Shown: positions 42,854-51,049 of the stretch, piece after piece
How positions within the stretch are numbered: position 1 is the first letter of the stretch
How the letters are laid out: every line of letters starts with the position of its first letter
DNA from: VXNJ01 sp009840625
Lineage (GTDB): Bacteria > Chloroflexota > UBA11872 > VXNJ01
Assembly: GCA_965207915.1 (NCBI GenBank)
Contig: OZ242304.1
Span: 2,108,001 to 2,172,000 of the forward strand
Direction: 5' to 3'
Length of the DNA: 64,000 bases
Made by a program: the position numbers and the translations under genes
Notes under the pieces: generated by a model
What the model saw: the letters and a program-made list of their open reading frames with translations, nothing else
Told to the model about the DNA's origin: nothing
The model's database searches: none

Positions 42854-44278
42854 TCAGAGGCTGGCCGGGGTAACCACCCGCCCGCGGGTCGCTGCCAGGG
42901 CCGCGGCAACAAGGAATAGTCCCGCGGCCGTCCCGTACACGGCCCAGTAACCGTAACGGGCGAATTCGAACGGCGCCTGCAGGGCCTCCTGAACTCCTTC
43001 GAAGGAGAGCACCACGGCGGCGAAGAGCAGTCCGAAGGCCGCCTGACCGTAGACGAACCCGGATGTCCGCATCCAGGCGTTGAACGCCCCCGCCAGGCCG
43101 ATGTGGCTGAGCGGCAACGACCCCATGATCGAACTGGAATTGGGCGACATGAACAGACCCTGGCCGAGCCCCAGGACGAGCATGCGAACGCCAACGTCCA
43201 AAATCGTCGACTGCTCGTCCAACAGCAGCATCGAGGCGGTGGCGGCACTCATTACGAGCAGGCCCAGAGTGGCCGGGATGCGCGGGCCGAAACGGTCGAC
43301 GAAGGCGCCCGCCTGCAGGGCCAGGAGCACCGCCCCCAACGGCATCAGCGACATCAACGCGCCCGCCGTGGCCGGGGGAATACGCATCACGTCCTGGAGC
43401 AGGAAGGGGGTCATGAGAACGTGGCCGGCGATCCCGATGAAAGTCAGGAAGCCGATCCCAATGGAGATTGTGAAGGCGTGGACCTTGAACACCCTTAGCT
43501 CCACCAGCGGGCTTGCGGCGCGCAATTGGCGCCAGAAAAACGCCGCCACCAGCAGTATTCCGCCGGCCAGAACCGCGATTATCAGCGGGTTGCCCAGACC
43601 CCGCAGCGCGCTCTGGTTGATCCCGTAGGTAAGCGCACCGGTCCAGCCGACCAGCAGGGCGGCTCCCAGCCAATCCATGCGGGCGCTGCTTTCGGGGATC
43701 TTGTCCTCCTTCAGGATCCAGGCTCCCAGCGCCAGCGCGGCCAGCCCGAGCGGGGCGGCCAGCAGGAAGATGAAGCGCCAGCCCAGCAGGCCGGTGATTA
43801 GGCCGCCGATGATCGGGCCGGCGAGTAATCCCAGCGATACAACGGATCCGTTCAGGCCCATGGCGCGACCCCGCATCGATGCGGGGAAGGCGGTAACCAT
43901 CAAGGCGTTGCCGGTCGATTGCAGCATCGAACCACCGACGCTCTGGATGATCCTGGCCGCGACCAGCATCGGCAGGTTCACACTCAGCGCCGAAACGATC
44001 GCGAACCCCCCGTAGATCGCAAACCCCACCAGGGCCAGCCGGCGGCGCCCGATCAGGTCGGAGAGGCGGCCGAAGAAAAGCATCAGGCTGGCGGTGCCGA
44101 GCATGTAACCCAGCGCGACCCATTGCGCCTGGGGCAGGTCCACATCCAGTTCGCGGGCGATGGTGGGGAGGGCGATGGTCACACTCGAGACGTCGGTGGT
44201 GGCCATAAAGACCCCCAACCCGACGACTACCGCCTGGGGCCAATTGGGCCGGACAGCGACGGCGGTCGACCGGCTCAT
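42854..44278 (-). CDS. MFS transporter, DHA2 (EmrB/QacA) type
   Basis: This 474-residue drug:H+ antiporter-like protein has about 14 membrane segments. Motif A-like GRLSDLIGRRRLALVG follows helix 2 and the motif C-like GLLAGPIIGGLITGLLGWRFIFLL is in helix 5. It probably exports a hydrophobic compound; specificity unknown. I start at the ATG at 44278, which overlaps the stop of the upstream gene by 4 bp, so the two are one transcription unit. The stop faces gltA with 7 bp between. Confidence 0.86.
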   Translation of the reverse strand: MSRSTAVAVRPNWPQAVVVGLGVFMATTDVSSVTIALPTIARELDVDLPQAQWVALGYMLGTASLMLFFGRLSDLIGRRRLALVGFAIYGGFAIVSALSVNLPMLVAARIIQSVGGSMLQSTGNALMVTAFPASMRGRAMGLNGSVVSLGLLAGPIIGGLITGLLGWRFIFLLAAPLGLAALALGAWILKEDKIPESSARMDWLGAALLVGWTGALTYGINQSALRGLGNPLIIAVLAGGILLVAAFFWRQLRAASPLVELRVFKVHAFTISIGIGFLTFIGIAGHVLMTPFLLQDVMRIPPATAGALMSLMPLGAVLLALQAGAFVDRFGPRIPATLGLLVMSAATASMLLLDEQSTILDVGVRMLVLGLGQGLFMSPNSSSIMGSLPLSHIGLAGAFNAWMRTSGFVYGQAAFGLLFAAVVLSFEGVQEALQAPFEFARYGYWAVYGTAAGLFLVAAALAATRGRVVTPASL

Positions 44279-44709
44279 CGCCGCGAGCACATATCGGCGA
44301 GCGCGTCGAGCACCATCTGCAGCTTCTGGGGGGCGGTGCCGGCGGGGAATCGCCAGCTCGTATCCGATCGATTGGCGGCGGCCCCGAACGACTCCAGGCT
44401 GTCGACGAAGTCTTCGATATCGTCAGGCGAAGGGACGCTGCGCCGCAACCGCCCGGGCAGGAATTCAAGGAACGGATCCCTCTCCGGCGCGGCAGGGCAG
44501 ACCAGGCGGGCGCCGATCACGGACGCGCTCGGCGGAATCACCAGCCCGAGCGAATTGGACCGGATCCGCAAGCGCCCGCCGCGACCCATCCAGTGCGCGG
44601 CCAGGGACATAATCGCCATGGCCCGGTCAGGGGCGTGAATTGCCAGCCAGTCCGCCAGGCGAGGGTCCTCGGCGGAGTCGATCAGTGCTTGGTCCAGGGC
44701 CCGGCGCAT
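44275..44709 (-). CDS. Hypothetical protein upstream of MFS exporter
   Basis: I do not recognise this 144-residue protein. It has no membrane segment or signal peptide. Visible features are a helical N-terminus, a Gly/Arg-rich turn HWMGRGGRLRIRSNSLGLV, a Pro/Arg-rich middle and an acidic helix DDIEDFVDSLESFGAA. Its stop overlaps the MFS start (ATGA), so it is coupled to the exporter. It could be a small regulator or chaperone, but no DNA-binding motif is evident. Confidence 0.6.
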   Translation of the reverse strand: MRRALDQALIDSAEDPRLADWLAIHAPDRAMAIMSLAAHWMGRGGRLRIRSNSLGLVIPPSASVIGARLVCPAAPERDPFLEFLPGRLRRSVPSPDDIEDFVDSLESFGAAANRSDTSWRFPAGTAPQKLQMVLDALADMCSRR

Positions 44710-44777
44710 ATCACTTGAACTTTAATTTGAATGCCGGGACGGAAGCGATCCGGGATGGCGAAAAAAGGAGCGTAATC

Positions 44778-45788
44778 ATCTACGGAGTAGCGATTCAGGG
44801 AACCGGCTGGGTGGCTTCGGCCCACCTTGAGGCGGCACGGTCCGATCCGCGTTGCCGGGTCGTGGCAGTGGGCGGATCCTCGGTTGAAAGTGCATCCCGA
44901 TTCTGTGCCGACAACGGCCTTGACGCGGCCGCCTACGGGCGCATCGAAGATCTGTTAGCCGATTCGGCGGTGGACGTGGTAGTACTGGCCACACCAAACG
45001 ACCTGCACGCTTCCGAAACGGTTCTGGCGGCGCAAGCGGGCAAGCACATATTGATCGAAAAGCCGGCCGCCCTGGACACCGAGTCGCTGGATCGGGCGGT
45101 GCAGGCAGTCGCTGCGGCCGGAGTAACCACGCTGGTCGGGTTCGTGTTGCACTGGAATCCGATGTTTGACCTGATCCGCGCCCAGATAGATAAGGGTCTC
45201 CTGGGGCGGATCTTCTACGGCGAAATCAATTACTGGCATGAAGTCGGGGACTGGTACAGCGGTTTCGCGTGGGCCAAGACCCGGGCCGCCGGGGGCAACG
45301 CGCTGCTGTGTGCGGGCTGCCACGCCGTGGATGCATTGCGCTTCTTCACCGGTTCCGATATCGCCGCCCTCTCGGCCCTGGCCACCCGCGACGGGACGGC
45401 CCACGAATACCCGTCCACCACCGTATTCGTGTGCGAGCTTGCCAGCGGGGCAATCGGCAAGGTCTCTGCGTCGCTGGGGGCCCGGATGCCTTACCAATTC
45501 GATGTCGACCTGCTGGGGACCGAGGGATCGGTCCGCAACAACCGCCTCTATTCGCGACAGCTTCCGGGCCTTCAGGGATTCGTCGAATTTCCGGTCGAGC
45601 GGCCCGATTCGGCCGATGTGGTTTCACACCCCTTCACCGGCGAGCTGGGCCACCTGTTCGACTGTTTGGACGAAGGAACGGATTCCGAATTGAACCTCGC
45701 CGGGACGGTAAACACGCACCATGCCTGCATAGCGGCCGAGATTTCGGCAAGCGAGGGTGGTTGCAGAGTGGAGCTGCCGCTTGCCTGA
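44778..45788 (+). CDS. Gfo/Idh/MocA family oxidoreductase with apparent ATC start
   Basis: This protein of about 336 residues begins its Rossmann fold with IYGVAIQGTGWVASAHLEAA. It continues with ATPNDLHASETVLAA, the signature GKHILIEKPAALDTES and a GGNALLCAGCHAVDALRFF block. No ATG, GTG or TTG lies near the fold start; the nearest upstream in-frame TTG (44727) would add 17 unrelated residues. A strong AAAGGAG site ends 7 bases before the ATC at 44778, which therefore is the most likely start. Third Gfo/Idh protein of the window; convergent with the CoA-transferase B gene. Substrate unknown. Confidence 0.8.
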   Translation: MYGVAIQGTGWVASAHLEAARSDPRCRVVAVGGSSVESASRFCADNGLDAAAYGRIEDLLADSAVDVVVLATPNDLHASETVLAAQAGKHILIEKPAALDTESLDRAVQAVAAAGVTTLVGFVLHWNPMFDLIRAQIDKGLLGRIFYGEINYWHEVGDWYSGFAWAKTRAAGGNALLCAGCHAVDALRFFTGSDIAALSALATRDGTAHEYPSTTVFVCELASGAIGKVSASLGARMPYQFDVDLLGTEGSVRNNRLYSRQLPGLQGFVEFPVERPDSADVVSHPFTGELGHLFDCLDEGTDSELNLAGTVNTHHACIAAEISASEGGCRVELPLA

Positions 45789-45794
45789 CCTTAA

Positions 45795-46508
45795 TTAGTC
45801 CGGCGGTGGCGTCGCGCTGGCGAGGAGATCGTCCCCATCCTCTGGATCGTCAGACGGCTGGGGGTCGTGGCTCCCGGATCGACGGTCCCGTTGGTCCGAG
45901 ACCGGCGCACCGGTGCGGCTTGCCAATTCATCAAGGTCCACCGACGACGCCGACTTTAGCAATTCGAACCCGTCGCCGGTAGGCCGAAAAACCCCGAGTT
46001 CAGTGACCACCAGAGCGCAGTTCGCCGGCGAAAGATTGCGCTCGTCCGGCGTCAACTTTTGGCTCAGCGCCGGGCTGCCGTCCGGCAATTGGTGCTGAAG
46101 GCAGGCTATGAGCCGGCCGACTCCGTATACGATCTCCCGAAGGTGGCCGGGAGCGGATTCATCGTCCGAGGGTGCCAGATCACCGGCCGCGTCGACTTGA
46201 CTCGCTTCGACCACGCCGACGTCGATCCATCCGCGCCGCAGCATCGCCGCCGCTCGCACGGGGCCGGCCATCGCGCCGCCGGATATCACGGTAACCGTTT
46301 CGCCGCCGTCGGCCGGCTGCAGCCCGCGTTCGCGCCCACGTGGGGCCGGCCCCAGGCCGATCAGGCCGCTTCGGTCAACCGCGATTACCGCGCGTCCCGC
46401 CAGATGCTCGCCCACCAGGCGCGGCAACCCGGCGTCCAGATAGACGACGTCATTGGTTTCGAGTTCATCCGCAAGCGCCTTGGCGATGTCATGCGCCGAC
46501 CAGGCCAT
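45795..46508 (-). CDS. CoA-transferase subunit B-like protein lacking the catalytic Glu
   Basis: This 237-residue protein aligns with the B subunits of 3-oxoacid CoA-transferases: YLDAGLPRLVGEHLAG, SGLIGLGPAPRG, GGAMAGPVRAAAMLRRGWIDVGVVEASQVDAAGDL and TELGVFRPTGDGFELL (quoted in parts). The family SENG motif, whose Glu forms the acyl-CoA thioester, here reads DRSG at residues 45-48, so the Glu is replaced by Arg46. An acidic low-complexity tail of about 35 residues is extra. It follows the A subunit by 1 bp. It is likely an inactive or altered relative. Confidence 0.75.
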   Translation of the reverse strand: MAWSAHDIAKALADELETNDVVYLDAGLPRLVGEHLAGRAVIAVDRSGLIGLGPAPRGRERGLQPADGGETVTVISGGAMAGPVRAAAMLRRGWIDVGVVEASQVDAAGDLAPSDDESAPGHLREIVYGVGRLIACLQHQLPDGSPALSQKLTPDERNLSPANCALVVTELGVFRPTGDGFELLKSASSVDLDELASRTGAPVSDQRDRRSGSHDPQPSDDPEDGDDLLASATPPPD

Positions 46509-46509
46509 G

Positions 46510-47199
46510 TCAGTCGTCCTTGACGACGTGGCGAACGATCACGCCGGGTGTGGCCACCGCCGCGGGATCGATGTCGCCGATCTCGTACAGCTCATCCACC
46601 AATGCCACCACTACCGGCGCCGCGGTCGCCATAACCGGGTTGGATCCGGCGCGCGATCCGCGATAGGCAAGGTTTCCGAATCGGTCGCCACGCCAGGCCT
46701 TGACCAGGGCCACGTTACCGATCAGGGCCGGCGCGACCGAAAACTCCCTTTCGCCGACCATCGTGGGCGAAAAATCGCCCCCGCCTGCCAGCTCGGGTGG
46801 AACGAGGATCCCGCCGAGGCCGGCGCCGGCGGCCCGGAGCCGCTCCAGCAGCACTCCCGGCGGCACGATCTCAACCCCCGATTCACCGGCCGCTGCGCGG
46901 ATTTTTGGTCCGGCGGCGCCGGTGAGCAGACGACTACAGCGCCCGCTCGCTAGCAGTCGGGCTACCCAATCGTCGTCGGCGTCCAGGCAGATGATGGTCA
47001 GGTCGCCGGCCGGTGAGTCCAGCAGCGCCGCAATCAGGGCCGCGGGGTAACTGGGCCTACCGCTTCCGCCAACCAAGACCGTATCGCCGTCCTGAATCTG
47101 GGCGACCGCTTCCTCCGCACTACATACCTTGTCGGGGAGAGGCTGGGCGGCTGGTCGGGCCGGGCCCAGGTACCGGGCCGATCGCGTGCGGGCGGACAT
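46510..47199 (-). CDS. CoA-transferase subunit A-like protein
   Basis: This 229-residue protein matches A subunits of 3-oxoacid CoA-transferases. CSAEEAVAQIQDGDTVLVGG begins the fold, and PPGVLLERLRAAGAGLGGI, ALVKAWRGDRFGNLAYRG and NPVMATAAPVVVALVDELYEIG follow in family order. The first 24 residues are an Arg/Ala/Pro-rich extension with no counterpart. The pair A-B has the normal order and 1-bp spacing. Because subunit B has lost its catalytic Glu, the complex may not transfer CoA in the standard way. Confidence 0.78.
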   Translation of the reverse strand: MSARTRSARYLGPARPAAQPLPDKVCSAEEAVAQIQDGDTVLVGGSGRPSYPAALIAALLDSPAGDLTIICLDADDDWVARLLASGRCSRLLTGAAGPKIRAAAGESGVEIVPPGVLLERLRAAGAGLGGILVPPELAGGGDFSPTMVGEREFSVAPALIGNVALVKAWRGDRFGNLAYRGSRAGSNPVMATAAPVVVALVDELYEIGDIDPAAVATPGVIVRHVVKDD

Positions 47200-47228
47200 C
47201 GGGTCGAATCAGCCGCTGGCGGAGGTGG

Positions 47229-47663
47229 TCAGATCCAGCGGCGCAGCAGGCGTGCCAGCAGCGCGCTCAGGCCCAACGCAACTCCGAATGCGATCGCGGC
47301 GCGGGTCCCCATCAAGGCACTTACGTGGCCTTCCACAGAGCCCGCAACCACGGCAAGAGCCATTACCCGCTGGGCCTCGACGGCCCCGCCGATGATTACC
47401 GGGGTGGCCCCGTTCTCGATTCGCACCGAACCGCCGCAGGCCACGATGGCAGCCGAATCGGCCAGACGGGCGGTGCCCGCGATGACGGCCCCGCTCGCTG
47501 ATTGCTCAAGCTGGGCGCGGTCGGCGTGGGTCAAGGCGATGGCCGAATAGCCGGCCCGGCAGGTGTCGGCCCGAACGCGTTGCGCTGCCGAAAACTCGAG
47601 GTTTATCTCAGCCCCTGATAGGTGGCCGATCGACGATCCGACCGGTCGGGCTGCGTCACGCAT
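47229..47663 (-). CDS. Beta-rich protein with C-terminal membrane anchor
   Basis: This 144-residue protein is of unknown function. The middle consists of short repeating strands such as SGAVIAGTARLADSAAIVAC and GGSVRIENGATPVIIGG, reminiscent of a beta-helix or bactofilin-like pile. It ends with one membrane segment (about 118-140) and RLLRRWI facing the cytoplasm. I have a general impression of similar small proteins in Chloroflexota, but cannot name a family. It lies 12 bp after larC and is probably in the eno-larB-larC operon. The TTG at 47675 is an alternative start. Confidence 0.62.
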   Translation of the reverse strand: MRDAARPVGSSIGHLSGAEINLEFSAAQRVRADTCRAGYSAIALTHADRAQLEQSASGAVIAGTARLADSAAIVACGGSVRIENGATPVIIGGAVEAQRVMALAVVAGSVEGHVSALMGTRAAIAFGVALGLSALLARLLRRWI

Positions 47664-47675
47664 GGATGGTCTCAA

Positions 47676-48866
47676 TTAGCTGGCCGGGTGCCGTTCATTC
47701 TCGCCGGTGGACTCGGCGGTCTGGCGGGCTGCCCGCATTACCTCGGCAATCGGCCGCTGGTGAGCTAGCGCGGCACGGCGGACATCTTCATATTCCGGCG
47801 AAATCAGGTTCGCATCGGCGGCCGATTTGATCCTGATCGATCCGAACTGGGTTTCCACGGTCCACACCCGGCGGTCCAGGATCCGGCGCTCAAGCGAGCG
47901 GCGGCGGATTCCGAGCGTGCCGGTTTCCGTGAATATCACATTCTCAATTTCGGCGGCTTTTTCCGGTTGGCAGATCACGTGCAGGGCGGTGCCCGGGCGG
48001 AACTTCTTCATCTGGATCGGGACCATCCAGACATCCAACGCCCCGGCCGCCAGGCAGCGCTCGGCGGCGAACCCCAGTACTTCGCCGCTGGCGTCATCGA
48101 CGTTGGTTTCCAAAACGACCACCGAATCGGTCCCGGAGGCGGTCAAGTTGTTGCCGATTACGACCCGCAGGACGTTGGGGATCGCCAGGTTCGCCGACCC
48201 GGCACCGTATCCGTAGGCGGTCGGCCGCATGGCGGGGATGGCGCCGAACCGGTCGGCGATCGAAGTCAGAATCACCGCTCCGGTGGGGGTGAGCAATTCG
48301 ATCGATTCATCACCGGAATAGATCGGTGCCCCGGCGGAAGTAACCAGGGCCAGCGTGGCCGGCGCCGGAATCGGCAGGCGGCCGTGCGCGGTGTCCGCGT
48401 GGCCGGAGCCGACGTTGATCGGCGAAACCGTGACCTCGGCGGCGTCCAACCACTCGATTCCGACCGCCGCCCCGACCAGGTCCAAGATGGCGTCGGCGGC
48501 GCCGACCTCGTGAAAATGCACCTTTTCCAGCGGGACTCCGTGAATTCCCGCTTCGGCGTGCCCGAGTTGCTCGAACATCGCCAGCGCCCGGGATTCGACC
48601 GCTGTTCCGAGATCGGCGGCGCAGATAAGTTCCCGGATCTCGGGGAGCCCGCGTTGCACCTGCTCGGGGATAGTCTCCACCTGCAGCCAGGTGGCGCTGA
48701 TTGCTCCGCGAACCACCCTTCGCGGCCGCATAGACCAGTGCGGGAGGGCGAGCCGGCGGAGGCGTTCCTCAAGCATCCCGAAAGGCATACCGGCGTCGAT
48801 CAGGGCGGCCAGGAACATGTCGCCGGCGGCCCCGGACGCCGCCTGCAGGTAAATGACCCTGCTCAT
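47676..48866 (-). CDS. larC: Nickel insertion protein LarC (pyridinium-bisthiocarboxylate mononucleotide nickel chelatase)
   Basis: This 396-residue protein inserts nickel into the pincer cofactor that LarA-type racemases use. Family blocks are YLQAASGAAGDMFLAALIDAG, VHFHEVGAADAILDLVGAA, TPTGAVILTSIAD, VVVLETNVDDASGEVLGFA and MKKFRPGTALHVICQP. The gene is one uninterrupted frame, unlike the split larC1/C2 of some lactobacilli. The ATG at 48866 overlaps the larB stop by 4 bp. Confidence 0.9.
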   Translation of the reverse strand: MSRVIYLQAASGAAGDMFLAALIDAGMPFGMLEERLRRLALPHWSMRPRRVVRGAISATWLQVETIPEQVQRGLPEIRELICAADLGTAVESRALAMFEQLGHAEAGIHGVPLEKVHFHEVGAADAILDLVGAAVGIEWLDAAEVTVSPINVGSGHADTAHGRLPIPAPATLALVTSAGAPIYSGDESIELLTPTGAVILTSIADRFGAIPAMRPTAYGYGAGSANLAIPNVLRVVIGNNLTASGTDSVVVLETNVDDASGEVLGFAAERCLAAGALDVWMVPIQMKKFRPGTALHVICQPEKAAEIENVIFTETGTLGIRRRSLERRILDRRVWTVETQFGSIRIKSAADANLISPEYEDVRRAALAHQRPIAEVMRAARQTAESTGENERHPAS

Positions 48867-49612
48867 CGCCGGCGATCGCGGCCGCGCAACAGCAGGGCGG
48901 CCAGGTACCCGGCGCCGAACCCGTTGTCGATATTGACCACGGCCACACCGGGGGCGCACGAGTTGAGCATCGTCAGGAGCGGTGCGATGCCGCCCAGCGA
49001 CGCTCCGTATCCAACGCTGGTGGGCAAGGCCAGAACCGGCGCGTCGGTCAGGCCGGCGACCACGCCGGGCAATGCGCCCTCCATCCCGGCGACGGCGACG
49101 ATAACGTCGGCGCGTTCGAGCCTTTCCCGGTTGGCCAACAAGCGATGAATGCCGGCAACTCCGACATCCCAGTAGCGCTCCACCTCCGCGCCCAGCGCGG
49201 TGGCGACCTCGGCGGCCTCGGTCGCCACGCCGATGTCGGAGGTCCCGCCGGTCACCACCGCAACCAGTCCCGTAAGGCCCGGTGCCCGGCCGGCGATGAC
49301 CAGCCGCGCTTCCTGGATATGGCGGGAGCCGGGCACGGCCGCCATCAGCGCCGCGGCGTGATCGTCGTCGGCCCGCGTGGCAATCACCACCTCGCCGGCA
49401 CCATGCAGGGTGGCCCCTATGCGGGCCACCTGCTCCGGAGTCTTGCCCGGACAGAAAATCGCCTCCGGAAATCCGGTGCGTTGCGAACGGCGGTCATCGA
49501 CTTTGGCGTAACCGAGGTCGGTGTAGGTATCGCCGAGGGCGCTGAGCGCTTCCTGGACGCTTACCTGCCCGTCGGCGAGGCGCTCGAGCAACTGGCGCAA
49601 CCCGGTATTCAT
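48863..49612 (-). CDS. larB: Nicotinate mononucleotide carboxylase/hydrolase LarB
   Basis: This 249-residue LarB carboxylates and hydrolyses nicotinic acid adenine dinucleotide, the first step to the nickel-pincer nucleotide. The PurE-like C-terminal half is evident in VVTGGTSDIGVATEAAEVA, VGVAGIHRLLANRERLERADVIV and VAGMEGALPGVVAGL. ALPTSVGYGASLGGIAPLL and NIDNGFGAGYLAA close it. Its start overlaps the eno stop by 4 bp. larE and larA are not in this window. Confidence 0.9.
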   Translation of the reverse strand: MNTGLRQLLERLADGQVSVQEALSALGDTYTDLGYAKVDDRRSQRTGFPEAIFCPGKTPEQVARIGATLHGAGEVVIATRADDDHAAALMAAVPGSRHIQEARLVIAGRAPGLTGLVAVVTGGTSDIGVATEAAEVATALGAEVERYWDVGVAGIHRLLANRERLERADVIVAVAGMEGALPGVVAGLTDAPVLALPTSVGYGASLGGIAPLLTMLNSCAPGVAVVNIDNGFGAGYLAALLLRGRDRRR

Positions 49613-50910
49613 GGCTGGCGGTTTTTGGTCCGCGAGGCGAACGGAGGCAGGGTTCCAGCGTAGCTGGCAGCCGAACCCAGGCGTGACTCAATTCGCAGCA
49701 ACTGGTTGTATTTGGCGACGCGGTCCGAGCGCGCCAGCCCGCCGGTCTTGATCTGGCCGACTCCGGTGGCGACCGCCAAATCGGCGATGAAGGTGTCCTC
49801 GGTTTCCCCGGAGCGGTGCGAGATCACTGCCGCAAACCCGCTGCGCTTGGCCAGATCGATCGCATCCAGCGTCTCCGACAGGGTACCGATCTGGTTTAGC
49901 TTGATCAGGATGGCGTTACCGGCGCCGTGGTCGATCGCTTGCTGTAGGACCGCCGGGTTGGTGACCGTGAGGTCGTCACCGACCAACTGGACGCGGTCCC
50001 CAACAGCCTCGGTCAGCGCGCGCCAGCCATCCCAGTCGTTTTCGTCCATGCCGTCTTCGATGGAATAAATCGGATAGCTGGCGACCCAGCCCGACCAGAA
50101 ATCAACCAATTGGTCAGAGTCGAGGTCGCGGCCCTCGCGCGCTAGCCGATAGGTTCCCCCATGGCAGAACTCGCTGGCGGCGGCATCAAGAGCCAGCAGA
50201 ACGTCGCCGCCAGGGTTGTAGCCGGCGCTTTCGACCGCCTCCAGAATCGCCACCAGGGCGGCCTCGTTCGAATCCAACTGCGGGGCGAACCCTCCCTCGT
50301 CACCGACGTTGGTGTTTTTGCCCTGGCGCTTGAGAACCGCTCTCAGAGCCTGGTATATCTCGGATCCGGCGCGCAGCGCGTCGCTGAAGCTGCCGACTCC
50401 GGACGGGGCCACCATGAATTCCTGGATGTCGGTCGAATCGTCGGCGTGGGCGCCGCCGTTGAGGATGTTCATCATCGGCACCGGCAGCACGCCGGCCCCG
50501 GCTCCGCCCAGATACGCGAACAGCGGCAGCTGGCAGTCGTCGGCCGCGGCGGCCGCGCAGGCCATCGAAACTCCCAGAATCGCGTTTGCGCCCAGGTTCG
50601 ATTTGTCGGAAGTGCCGTCGAGTTCGATCATGCGATCGTCGATTTCGCGTTGCGCGAAGACATCCGATCCGGCCAAGGCGGGTCCGATCACGACGTTTAC
50701 GTTCTCAACCGCGTTGGCGACCCCTTTGCCGCCGTAGCGATCCGCGTCACCATCGCGTAACTCGATCGCCTCGCGTTCCCCGGTCGAAGCCCCGGAAGGC
50801 ACCGCCGCCCGGCCGGTCGCCCCGGATTCGAGCAGCACGTCGACCTCGACCGTGGGGTTGCCGCGGGAATCGAGGATTTCGCGGGCGACGATCTGTTCTA
50901 CGTGGCTCAA
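49609..50910 (-). CDS. eno: Enolase
   Basis: This 433-residue enolase interconverts 2-phosphoglycerate and phosphoenolpyruvate. It has REILDSRGNPTVEVDV, AVPSGASTGEREAIELRDGD, NILNGGAHADDSTDIQEFM, the Mg ligands in LALDAAASEF, YSIEDGMDENDWDGW and VGDDLTVTNP, the catalytic Lys in ILIKLNQIGTLSET, and VISHRSGETEDTFIADLAV. The ATG opens MSHVEQIVAREILDSRG as in the family. It heads the eno-larB-larC unit; 139 bp upstream separate it from the MFS stop and hold its promoter. Confidence 0.97.
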   Translation of the reverse strand: MSHVEQIVAREILDSRGNPTVEVDVLLESGATGRAAVPSGASTGEREAIELRDGDADRYGGKGVANAVENVNVVIGPALAGSDVFAQREIDDRMIELDGTSDKSNLGANAILGVSMACAAAAADDCQLPLFAYLGGAGAGVLPVPMMNILNGGAHADDSTDIQEFMVAPSGVGSFSDALRAGSEIYQALRAVLKRQGKNTNVGDEGGFAPQLDSNEAALVAILEAVESAGYNPGGDVLLALDAAASEFCHGGTYRLAREGRDLDSDQLVDFWSGWVASYPIYSIEDGMDENDWDGWRALTEAVGDRVQLVGDDLTVTNPAVLQQAIDHGAGNAILIKLNQIGTLSETLDAIDLAKRSGFAAVISHRSGETEDTFIADLAVATGVGQIKTGGLARSDRVAKYNQLLRIESRLGSAASYAGTLPPFASRTKNRQP

Positions 50911-51049
50911 TTGGGTTCCGTTTCAGTACTGGGGCAAGGATCTGCCCGGAAGACCGGATCCGGCGGTCACCGGGTCGCGGGCCAACTGCCCGGAGAAGAT
51001 CCCCGGGGGAATTATCAGAGGCCGGGGCGTTGGCGGCTGGAGTTCGGGC

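Noticed and set aside
47676..48866. Possible split or frameshifted larC, as in some lactobacilli
   Set aside because: The frame is continuous with both N- and C-terminal family blocks in phase.
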